Source: an uncultured Saprospiraceae bacterium (lineage in GTDB: Bacteria; Bacteroidota; Bacteroidia; Chitinophagales; Saprospiraceae). From it: a stretch of 40,100 nucleotides of DNA. Under the pieces are notes generated by a model that saw only the letters and a program-made list of their open reading frames with translations, was not told the DNA's origin and searched no databases. The stretch lies in contig CALFUQ010000262.1 of the NCBI GenBank assembly GCA_937929885.1, positions 1 to 40,100 of the forward strand, written 5' to 3'. Within the stretch, counting starts at the first letter, position 1; the number at the start of each line of letters is the position of its first letter. Below, piece after piece: positions 33,356 to 40,100 of the stretch. The translations under genes were made by a program, and so were the position numbers.

Positions 33356-33988
33356 ATGGTGAAGGGAAAAAATGTATTGCAGCCAAAGCAGAAAAGAAGC
33401 ATAGCTACTAAACAGAAGATCAAGAAAGTAGCAATGAAATTATTTTCAAAATCAGGATATTATTCAGTGACCTCAAATATGATCGCTGCAGAAGCAAATG
33501 TGCCTATCGGAAGTTTTTATAATTACTTTAAAAACAAGAAAACCTTGATGCTAGAGTTAACCAAGGACTTTAATGCAGGATATCATGATGATACTTTTCA
33601 AAAATATCTTGATATTATAGATTCGACAGAAAGAAGTGAAAATCTATTGAGTGGAGTTGAGAAATCAGTAGAGTTATTTTTATCATCTAAATATTTATCT
33701 AACCCTATTTATAAAATTATTCACTCTTTACAATTTACAGAACCAGATATCCTTGAACTTTCAGAAGAAGTTAGAAAGGTGGAACTTGAATTGATTGACC
33801 AATTTCTTAAGCAGGTGAATACTTTTCATCCGATAAAGAATATTAGGTTAAAAGCCAAACTCATACATAGTTCCGTTGAAAATGTAGGGTTATATATTCA
33901 CCATTTAGGCACTTCATTCAATCAGAAACAATTGATAAAGGAAACTGCAAAGATGTTATATGGATACCTCATATTAGATAATAATTGA
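33356..33988 (+). CDS. TetR/AcrR family transcriptional regulator
   Basis: From the ATG at 33356 the protein has 210 residues; a TTG 16 codons upstream adds only an unsupported hydrophobic start. The N-terminal TetR_N helix-turn-helix is clear: TKQKIKKVAMKLFSKSGYYS, VTSNMIAAEANVPIGSFYNYFKNKKTLMLEL (about 18-68). The C-terminal ligand-binding domain is all-helical without known motifs. It is divergently transcribed from the beta-helix / diheme cytochrome pair. Tandem palindromes in the shared gap make it the likely repressor of that unit and of itself (inference). The inducing ligand is unknown. Confidence 0.88.
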   Translation: MVKGKNVLQPKQKRSIATKQKIKKVAMKLFSKSGYYSVTSNMIAAEANVPIGSFYNYFKNKKTLMLELTKDFNAGYHDDTFQKYLDIIDSTERSENLLSGVEKSVELFLSSKYLSNPIYKIIHSLQFTEPDILELSEEVRKVELELIDQFLKQVNTFHPIKNIRLKAKLIHSSVENVGLYIHHLGTSFNQKQLIKETAKMLYGYLILDNN

Positions 33989-34350
33989 GAAAACTGATTG
34001 CATAATTTCCATCCATTCCATATGGAAGGATACTAAAAAGCTACTAAATCTAGCTGGAAAATCAGATATGCAGTAGGGAGTGTAGAACAATCTAGTTCGT
34101 TATTCTTAAAAAGACTTTTAGGGCAGAAGACTTTCGAAAAAATATTAATGAGCTCTTTTAAGATTAAGTAGAAGTTAGTATTCCCCATTGGGTCATAACC
34201 TATTGAAAGTTTGATCAACTATATATTGCTAGGGAAAAAGCGTGGGCTTAATAGTCTGCACCAGATTATAAACTGCTTCGAAATAAGCAAAAAAAAGGCT
34301 GCTCAAATGAGCAGCCTTTAAAGTTGATTTAACGGGTTAGGTTAAATTAT
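33989..34350. other. Gap between convergent tetR and TonB-receptor genes
   Basis: These 362 bp hold a small palindromic element at about 34010-34030 (TTCC-ATAT-GGAA with extra pairing ATCC/GGAT) just after the tetR gene and the strong terminator of the receptor gene at 34289-34319. A 61-codon minus-strand frame (34033-34218) has no family features and is not called. Confidence 0.5.
34289..34319 (-). terminator. Strong intrinsic terminator of the TonB-OmpA fusion gene
   Basis: Stem AAAGGCTGCTC (34294-34304), loop AAAT, GAGCAGCCTTT (34309-34319) is an 11-bp perfect stem. On the minus strand it runs into a T-run (A-run at 34289-34296), 31 bp after the stop of the receptor gene. Confidence 0.88.
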
Positions 34351-37300
34351 TTAATATTTTCCTGTTAATTCTACTCTTCTATTTTGTTGTCTTCCTTCTC
34401 TTGTAGAGTTATCAGCTACTGGTCTGTATTCTCCTTGACCAGAAGATGTCAGTCTAGTTGCGCTAATTCCTTTTGACTCCAAGTACGTTTTAACAGCCAT
34501 TGCTCTATTGATAGATAGATCAAGATTTCTGTTTTCATCACCTACATTATCAGTATGTCCTGTGATTGTAACCTTAAGTCCTGGATCAGCCTGCATGATA
34601 CTCACTACCTCATCAAGTATTGCATAAGAATCACTTCTTAATACTGCTTGACCAGTTTCATACTGGATACCTCTTAATGCTCTAGTAAATACTGATGTTG
34701 TTGCAGCAGAAACTGTTTTCACTTTCGGGCAACCGTTAGAATCAATATCACCACCTCTCTTAGGACACTTATCATCTTTATCCGCAATACCATCATTATC
34801 GCCATCAGGGCAACCATTTACTTTACCAGCAGTATCAGGGCAAGCATCTCTGTCATTAGGTACTCCATCTCCATCACTATCAGATGGACAACCATCAGCA
34901 CCATCACCAGCAGTAGTAGGACACTTATCATCTCCATCAGCTACACCATCGCCGTCACCATCGGGACAACCAGATACCTTACCAGCTGCATTAGGACACT
35001 TATCATCTCTATCTGCTACACCATCACCATCTGCATCTGGGCAACCACTTAGTGTTCCCGCAGCATTAGGACATCTATCATCTTTGTCTGCTACACCGTC
35101 ACCATCACCATCAGGACAACCCATGAGCGTACCGGCTACATTAGGACAATTATCATCATTGTCTATTACACCATCACCATCGCTGTCTGGGCATCCACCA
35201 TTCATTGCATCACCTGCTGCCATTGGGCAATTGTCATCACTATCTTTTATACCATCACCATCGCTATCAGGACAGCCATTAAACGCTTTAAGTCCTGCAA
35301 TGTTAGGACACATATCCTTAGAATCTTTAACACCATCTCCATCTGCATCTGCAGGTCCGTCTGCGCCAAATGTATAAGTCAATTTACCGATTACCCTTCT
35401 ACCTAGTTTAGGCATGTTAGGATAGTATCTGTATTCTGAATCAAATAAGTTCTGAGCTGTAACGTCTAGTGCTAATCCATTGTCAAATCTATATCCAACC
35501 CCCGCATCTACAAGATTACGCTCTTCTGTATCTCCAGAAAATTGACCTAAGAATACCTCATAGGTAGGATCATGCTGGAATGCCGCATTACCTCTCCATC
35601 CAAATTCTGGAGCATAAGTAAATCCTGCTCGTACCTTATTAAGAGGCGCACTATTAGAAGTTCTTTCTGTAGCTCCATCACTTCCTGAAATTACAGGATT
35701 AAAAACATTGTCTGATAGGTATGAATAATTAGTAAATAGAGATAAATCTTGATTTACATAGTACTCAAGCCCTGCATCTATACCAGTATAACTAAAATCT
35801 TCAAATGTTCTATAACCTGCTGATAAGTGAGTTACTCCATTCTGAGGCACCCCATCTGCAGGAACCGTAGCTAGGATATTACCAGCACTTAAAGGTCCTA
35901 TCGCACCTGCAAATCCATCTCCACCTGCAGTATATGCACCTGCAATGGCTGCAAGTAAGGCATCCGCCGTCGGTCCTGCAGCGGGACTAGCTGCACCACC
36001 GAAAAGATTAAACATAAAGTCTCTAAGGCCAGGTGATGCTACTTGTCCAGCTAGCCCAGCTCCTAAGCCTTCTATACCAGCAAGTGAATATCCTGGACTA
36101 ATCGCTGTGAATAATGTCGCACCAGTTGTTTTCTTGTTATAGATATCAATCATCACACCCAACTTATCTGCAATCAAACCTTTATAACCTATTTCCCAAG
36201 TATCTTCTGTTCTAAGCTGAGCTGCAGGTGCATCTTGTATACCTAATGGTTGGCCATTAAATAAATTTGTACCTACGAATGTACCTGTAGTTCCGCCTGG
36301 AGTATTTGCAGGATCGTTAATGTATCCTTGGATCGCTCCAGCTATCTGAGTTGCTTGACCTTGTGCAGTTGCAGCTGCTGTAGCAGGATCAAGGCCAGCA
36401 GCCAATAATTGTTGTTCAATTCCTGGTGCTAAGCTTCCTATCAATCCTGGTACTAATTGAGCTTGGACTGCTCCATTTACCGCACCGAAAGTATAAGCAT
36501 TAGGCATTCCTGGTGTACCTATAGGCAAAGATGGCAGACCCAATAAACCATTAAATACAATCTGCGTATTATTAAACGTCTGTGCTCTTTTATTTCCAGT
36601 CAACCAAATATCTCCACCTGGGAAACCAGCTACTGGGAAATCAATATTAATCTGTAGTTGTGAAGGTGATGCAACTGCTCGGTTAAAACCACCTCTAAAA
36701 GTATGTCTAGGTGATGGCTTGAATACAGCAACTGCTCTTGGCTGAAATGCAGTCTCATCTATAAAACTGAATTGATCAACTCTACCTGCTAAGACGATAT
36801 CTAACTTTGGCCCTAACGCAAATTTACCTTGTAGGTAAGCTCCGACGATTCCAAAATCATCGTCGTCTTCTTCTCGTCCATAAACACTATTACCAGTATC
36901 TGCACTCGAGTTTCTGTAATCTACACCAGCAGTAAAGTTAGAATTCAACAAACTAGGTAAATCAAAATTATATTGAACTTGTGCTTCAGTTTGTGTTCTG
37001 CTAATCCCAGTAGTATTTCCAGTTTGATATAACCAAGTCGGAGCATCATCCGTTCCCCCATTATTAGTTAAAACAAACGCTTGAGCGAAAAGCCCTCCTT
37101 TTTGCATTCTTAACTGTCCATAGAATTCTCTTGCCTGACTTAATCCTTCGCCTTGAGAATTATAAAATACTGAACTTGCTGCGTTTGTTCCACCCGTTGC
37201 TATTATGGATAAGTCATCCTGTGGTCTAAATTCAAGAGTAGCATTAATTAGATTATTAGTCCAAAAGTCTTGCATAACATTACCATCACCATCGGGATCT

Positions 37301-38286
37301 AGGTCTGCCTCGCCGAGTAATTGAGTACCTGCTGCTGATCCATCAACTATTCCTCCCACAATTGCAGGGTTTGAAACGGTCTTACTAAATCTTGCAATCT
37401 GTATTGCGTCAGCTGTATCATTAGGGTCTAATGTGAATTCTCCCCCTTTCTTGTATGAAGCATTAATCTTAAATCCGAACTTATCGGATACTTTTGTTGC
37501 ATGTCTTATAGTTCCACCGAAAGTAGATAATTCTCCACCCATCAGTTCTACCGTAGTTCCTGGATTATCAATAGCTGATTTAGTGATGAAGTGAACAACT
37601 CCTGATGTTACCCCTGGCCCATAAAGTGCAGAACCTGGTCCTCTTACCACCTCTATTCTTTGCATGTCAATGTTACTTAATGGAGAGTTAATAGCATCAA
37701 ATGTTCCTAATCCAGGACCTGATAAAGATCGATAATCAATAATAGGGAATGAAGCTGATCCAAAAAGACCACCATCACCTCTCAATTGAATATTAATCCT
37801 TTCTGCAGATTGCTGCTGGATAGTTACACCTGGCATACTTAATAGTTGCCTAGCAGGGTTTGTCGCTGCTGGTGTTGCTGCCATTTTTCGAGCACTTATC
37901 ACCGATATCGATGCAGGTGCTTCTTGTACTTTCTCCCTTCTTCTAGATGCAGATATTACTACATCATCAGTAAGTAGAAGTCCTTCCATCAGGTTAATGT
38001 TACCTACATTACTAGAGGTCGCCGACATAGTTTTTGTAGCGTATCCTGTATAACTAATCTCCAAATCCACAGGAAGTGATCTAGATGTATTGATCTCAAA
38101 CGTACCGTCAAAATCAGTTATAGTTCCTTCAGAAGTTCCTGCTACCAATACATTGGCACCAATGAGAGCTTCTCCTGTAGCATCATCTGTAATGACACCA
38201 CGAATAGTAGTCTGAGCAGATAGCCCAAAACAAACAATTGTTAATAGTAGTACAAGACTACTTTTAATAGTTTTTCCAATAATCAT
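34351..38286 (-). CDS. TonB-dependent receptor fused to TSP type-3 repeats and an OmpA peptidoglycan-binding domain
   Basis: From the ATG at 38286 the protein has 1311 residues; the frame is open 13 codons further up, but MIIGKTIKSSLVLLLTIVCFGLSAQ is a textbook signal. Order: CarboxypepD_reg-like domain (about 26-105, GVITDDATGEALIGANVLV); plug (about 110-240, with APASISVISARKM, LLSMPGVTIQQ, EVVRGPGSALYGPG); a 22-strand-type barrel to about 970, ending in the terminal beta-signal GKLTYTF. Eight TSP3 repeats follow (DxDGDGVxDxxDxCPxxAG, about 978-1180), then an OmpA-like domain (about 1195-1311, ITGHTDNVGDENRNLDLS and INRAMAVKTYLESKGI). The barrel end faces the periplasm, so the tail can reach peptidoglycan. 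Substrate unknown; two Ala/Gly-rich loops interrupt the barrel. Monocistronic with its own terminator. Confidence 0.9.
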   Translation of the reverse strand: MIIGKTIKSSLVLLLTIVCFGLSAQTTIRGVITDDATGEALIGANVLVAGTSEGTITDFDGTFEINTSRSLPVDLEISYTGYATKTMSATSSNVGNINLMEGLLLTDDVVISASRRREKVQEAPASISVISARKMAATPAATNPARQLLSMPGVTIQQQSAERINIQLRGDGGLFGSASFPIIDYRSLSGPGLGTFDAINSPLSNIDMQRIEVVRGPGSALYGPGVTSGVVHFITKSAIDNPGTTVELMGGELSTFGGTIRHATKVSDKFGFKINASYKKGGEFTLDPNDTADAIQIARFSKTVSNPAIVGGIVDGSAAGTQLLGEADLDPDGDGNVMQDFWTNNLINATLEFRPQDDLSIIATGGTNAASSVFYNSQGEGLSQAREFYGQLRMQKGGLFAQAFVLTNNGGTDDAPTWLYQTGNTTGISRTQTEAQVQYNFDLPSLLNSNFTAGVDYRNSSADTGNSVYGREEDDDDFGIVGAYLQGKFALGPKLDIVLAGRVDQFSFIDETAFQPRAVAVFKPSPRHTFRGGFNRAVASPSQLQINIDFPVAGFPGGDIWLTGNKRAQTFNNTQIVFNGLLGLPSLPIGTPGMPNAYTFGAVNGAVQAQLVPGLIGSLAPGIEQQLLAAGLDPATAAATAQGQATQIAGAIQGYINDPANTPGGTTGTFVGTNLFNGQPLGIQDAPAAQLRTEDTWEIGYKGLIADKLGVMIDIYNKKTTGATLFTAISPGYSLAGIEGLGAGLAGQVASPGLRDFMFNLFGGAASPAAGPTADALLAAIAGAYTAGGDGFAGAIGPLSAGNILATVPADGVPQNGVTHLSAGYRTFEDFSYTGIDAGLEYYVNQDLSLFTNYSYLSDNVFNPVISGSDGATERTSNSAPLNKVRAGFTYAPEFGWRGNAAFQHDPTYEVFLGQFSGDTEERNLVDAGVGYRFDNGLALDVTAQNLFDSEYRYYPNMPKLGRRVIGKLTYTFGADGPADADGDGVKDSKDMCPNIAGLKAFNGCPDSDGDGIKDSDDNCPMAAGDAMNGGCPDSDGDGVIDNDDNCPNVAGTLMGCPDGDGDGVADKDDRCPNAAGTLSGCPDADGDGVADRDDKCPNAAGKVSGCPDGDGDGVADGDDKCPTTAGDGADGCPSDSDGDGVPNDRDACPDTAGKVNGCPDGDNDGIADKDDKCPKRGGDIDSNGCPKVKTVSAATTSVFTRALRGIQYETGQAVLRSDSYAILDEVVSIMQADPGLKVTITGHTDNVGDENRNLDLSINRAMAVKTYLESKGISATRLTSSGQGEYRPVADNSTREGRQQNRRVELTGKY
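34735..35355 (-). repeat. Eight tandem thrombospondin type-3 repeats (coding)
   Basis: Within the receptor gene, eight units of about 22-26 residues follow the pattern DxDGDGVxDxxDxCPxxAGxxxGCP. Each has one calcium-binding Asp cluster and a Cys pair. The DNA shows a recurrent unit containing the reverse complement of GATGGTGATGG. The repeats form a rigid calcium-dependent linker between barrel and OmpA domain. Confidence 0.9.
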
Positions 38287-38565
38287 TTTAGTAAATTTTG
38301 ATTGATTCCAAAGGCAAAATATCATTTTATTTGGGCAAACTGTACTTTATCAATAACAAAAACTTAACTCCAAGTAAAAATTAGAATTTATCCATTGTTT
38401 GTGTTTACAATCATATCCTATCTATAAGAAATGAATAGCGGAATAGATAAGCTTTAAATCAAAGTATTCTGCTCATATGCAAAATAGGATTCTGTTTTAA
38501 CCCTATAATTTCTGTTAAACAGAAGATTATTTTAACATAATGATTGTTAATAGCTATACTGATAA

Positions 38566-39549
38566 TTACAGTTTTGTCTCAGAAGGATAGGCTAAATTAA
38601 TATGAGATCTTACCGTGTCCAGCGTTTCTATCAAGTCAACAGAAAACTGCAATGGTAAAAGTTCACTTTCCGTCTTATTATTATTTAGACATTTATTTAC
38701 TTCCATGATTTCATAAGCATAACCTCTATAGTCGTCTTCAAACTTAAATTCTTCTATTCTTCCCATTTTATTATTCAAAGACATAGATTTAGATTCGTGC
38801 CATCTGCTATTTATTTCTACATACGCTTTGTCACCATATATTTTTGCAACTGTCTTAGTGTCTGTTAGAATGGTACAATTGAGGCTGGCCAAAGCTCCTG
38901 ATTGCCATTTTAAATTTACTACTGTTGATTCATCCACACCAGTGGAACCTATAACTGCATTTGCACTAATCTCATCTGGTTTGCCCAATAGACTGTGACA
39001 GAGAAATATAGGGTAGATACCAATATCCAGTAAAGCACCTCCACCTAAGTGTGGGTTATACAGTCGACCGCATAGATCGACATCTGCCTTAAAACCAAAA
39101 TCTGCCTCAATCATCTTAATCTTACCTAACTGTCCTTCGTTTACGAGTTCTCTGATCTTATGCATAAATGGGAAAAACTGTGTCCATATGGCTTCCATTA
39201 AAAACCTTTCATTTTTTTTCGCAGCGTTAACCATTTCTTTTACTTCGTGGATATTCATAGCAAATGGTTTTTCACATAAGACATGTTTCCCATTTTGTAA
39301 ACAAAGGATAGTGTTGTCTTTATGAAAAGGGTGAGGAGTGGCGATATAAACTACATCAATCTGATCATTTTGCGCAAGTTCTTCATAAGAGCCAAATGCT
39401 TTTTGCGCATTATTAACTTTTGCAAAAGTGATTGCTTTATCAATTGATCTTGAAGCAACTCCATATAATGCACAGCCTTCAATTTTATTTAGATCCTCTG
39501 CAAATTTTCCAGCTATTTTGCCGCAGCCTATTATTCCCCATCTAACCAT
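38566..39549 (-). CDS. Gfo/Idh/MocA family oxidoreductase
   Basis: A 327-residue NAD(P)-dependent sugar-type oxidoreductase. The N-terminal Rossmann motif is WGIIGCGKIAGKFAEDL (4-20), followed by DVVYIATPHPFH (about 70-82) and the catalytic-site signature HVLCEKPFAMN (about 95-105). The C-terminal alpha/beta domain shows GGGALLDIGIYPIFL, with the conserved Asp-x-Gly-x-Y/H feature, and IEADFGFKADVD. It resembles dihydrodiol/D-xylose dehydrogenase-type members. No sugar-metabolism neighbours are present, so the substrate is unknown. No signal peptide. Length is typical for the family. Confidence 0.9.
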   Translation of the reverse strand: MVRWGIIGCGKIAGKFAEDLNKIEGCALYGVASRSIDKAITFAKVNNAQKAFGSYEELAQNDQIDVVYIATPHPFHKDNTILCLQNGKHVLCEKPFAMNIHEVKEMVNAAKKNERFLMEAIWTQFFPFMHKIRELVNEGQLGKIKMIEADFGFKADVDLCGRLYNPHLGGGALLDIGIYPIFLCHSLLGKPDEISANAVIGSTGVDESTVVNLKWQSGALASLNCTILTDTKTVAKIYGDKAYVEINSRWHESKSMSLNNKMGRIEEFKFEDDYRGYAYEIMEVNKCLNNNKTESELLPLQFSVDLIETLDTVRSHINLAYPSETKL

Positions 39550-39741
39550 TAGGATTTAATTTTTGATTTACAAAGTAATTTACAAAAGGTATGTAAGGTT
39601 GGTAATGCAGAGAGTTACTATTTTGATACTAATGTCTAGACTTATTATGATTATATGATTCACTTTGATAATACCACAAGAACCCGTTTGGTTTCTAGAT
39701 AGAACTAATCTAGAAACTTTTATATTTCTAAATTTGTAAGA

Positions 39742-39815
39742 CGGGATGTGGCGCAGTCCGGTAGCGCACACGGCTGGGGGTCGTGTGGTCGCAGGTTCGA
39801 ATCCTGTCTTCCCGA
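39742..39815 (+). tRNA. tRNA-Pro (anticodon GGG)
   Basis: Cloverleaf read by eye: acceptor CGGGATG / CTTCCCG with discriminator A, D-stem GCGC / GCGC, anticodon stem CACGG / TCGTG around loop CTGGGGG (anticodon GGG at 34-36), and T-arm GCAGG-TTCGAAT-CCTGT. The C1-G72 pair is a proline identity feature. One T-T mismatch lies at the sixth acceptor pair. No CCA is encoded. Confidence 0.93.
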
Positions 39816-39836
39816 CTACTTTTTTATTCCTCCTCC

Positions 39837-40100
39837 TCAATCCTTAAAAGTCGCCTCCCGCTTCATCATACTCGCCTGAAACGCTTCCATTAAATCTTCA
39901 GAGATCAACATTCCTGTATTGTAATTGGCCATATTATCTAAACTATCTCTCACACTATGATCCCTTTTGTACAACAGCATCTCTTTCGTCCCTCTAATAC
40001 ATAATGGAGATTTTGAGGCAATCATACTTGCTATTTTTCGCACTTCTTGCATCATCTCTTCCTTATCCGACCAATGATTATTCACCAAGCCGATGGCTTT
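39837..40100 (-). CDS. Enoyl-CoA hydratase/isomerase family protein, C-terminal part only
   Basis: Partial gene: the frame is open at the window edge and stops with TGA at 39837-39839, leaving 87 residues. The visible part begins KAIGLVNNHWSDKEEMM, the end of the crotonase core (family pattern A...GLVN.V...E). It continues with IASKSPLCIRGTKEMLLYKRDHSVRDSLDNMANYNTGML (read in parts) and the C-terminal helix SEDLMEAFQASMMKREATFKD. This tail is typical of enoyl-CoA hydratases and of delta(3,5)-delta(2,4)-dienoyl-CoA isomerase-like members. The catalytic glutamates are outside the window, so hydratase and isomerase cannot be told apart. Confidence 0.82.
   Translation of the reverse strand, partial: KAIGLVNNHWSDKEEMMQEVRKIASMIASKSPLCIRGTKEMLLYKRDHSVRDSLDNMANYNTGMLISEDLMEAFQASMMKREATFKD

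Noticed and set aside
34033-34218. Minus-strand 61-codon frame in the tetR-receptor gap
   Set aside because: No family features, no promoter box or start context, and it would read toward the tetR 3' end without a partner.
34735-35355. Regular short repeats considered as a CRISPR array
   Set aside because: Repeats are in frame, vary between units and encode the TSP3 motif; there are no conserved direct repeats with unique spacers and no cas genes.
35084-35377. Plus-strand 97-codon frame rich in Ser/Pro
   Set aside because: It is the antisense of the TSP3-coding repeats; the repetitive composition keeps the frame open by chance.
38326-38420. TATTTTG-like box upstream of the TonB-OmpA fusion gene
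   Set aside because: One base short of the TAnnTTTG consensus, and the nearest upstream TTTG is too close to serve as -33.
38510-38524. TTCTG-TTAAA-CAGAA hairpin after the Gfo/Idh/MocA gene
   Set aside because: Only a 5-bp AT-rich stem, 42 bp from the stop codon and without a T-run; too weak to call a terminator.
39580-39840. Minus-strand 86-codon frame containing GKTGFEPATTRPPAVCATGLRH
   Set aside because: It lies antisense to the tRNA-Pro gene. This peptide is a well-known artefact from translating tRNA genes backwards.

Overview
The window looks like a chromosomal segment from a low-GC Bacteroidota bacterium, plausibly a marine member of the Saprospiria or a neighbouring class. The evidence is Por-type (type IX, T9SS) C-terminal sorting domains on secreted proteins, an SprB-like repeat, a TonB-dependent receptor with a CarboxypepD_reg-like N-terminal domain, a LuxR-type regulator next to a DUF4199 protein, TAnnTTTG -7 promoter boxes and almost no Shine-Dalgarno signal. 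Several genes can only start at TTG or GTG. No rRNA, IS element, integrase, CRISPR array or phage gene was recognised. The rank assignment is inference.

Layout. 1-1771 (minus): the N-terminus of an AGCS-type sodium:alanine symporter, then a radical SAM ArsS-like protein and its AhpD-like partner (arsenosugar pair). 1938-4259 (plus): a lipoprotein resembling family I inorganic pyrophosphatase but with an eroded active site, a GNAT/BioF2-like acyltransferase and a small CrtO-like membrane acyltransferase. 4268-5197 (minus): an ECF sigma factor and a likely anti-sigma protein. 5405-9987 (plus): an overlapping lysA - histidine phosphatase lipoprotein - valS operon ending in a bidirectional terminator. 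10054-12351 (minus): a secreted PA-domain protein with a T9SS tail. 12424-14588 (minus): heptose-7-phosphate kinase and Kdo transferase of LPS inner-core synthesis. 14914-18722 (plus): dTDP-glucose 4,6-dehydratase overlapping a multi-SLBB polysaccharide export protein. 18821-21101 (minus): pgk and gapA, with an intrinsic terminator between them. 21248-23368 (minus): a redoxin and a T9SS-secreted haem/copper protein. 23644-27694: an MBL hydrolase, a secreted protein ending in one SprB-like repeat, an ACT-domain protein, a cytochrome c lipoprotein and an MDR oxidoreductase. 27728-29272 (minus): a Tat-exported amidase. 29583-30621 (plus): a membrane-anchored LuxR-type regulator and a DUF4199 protein. 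30741-33988: a diheme cytochrome (SO2930 family) and a parallel beta-helix protein, divergent from a TetR regulator across two palindromic sites. 34351-38286 (minus): a TonB-dependent receptor fused to eight thrombospondin type-3 repeats and an OmpA domain. 38566-40100: a Gfo/Idh/MocA oxidoreductase, tRNA-Pro(GGG) and the C-terminus of an enoyl-CoA hydratase.

Together these are housekeeping genes (lysine and tRNA charging, glycolysis, LPS core) mixed with cell-envelope and secreted redox functions. Points most worth a second look are the receptor-TSP3-OmpA fusion, the TetR / beta-helix / diheme cytochrome locus (a conserved pair of unknown function) with its tandem operator-like palindromes, the degenerate pyrophosphatase-like lipoprotein, and the perfect 12-bp-arm palindrome beside the lysA promoter.
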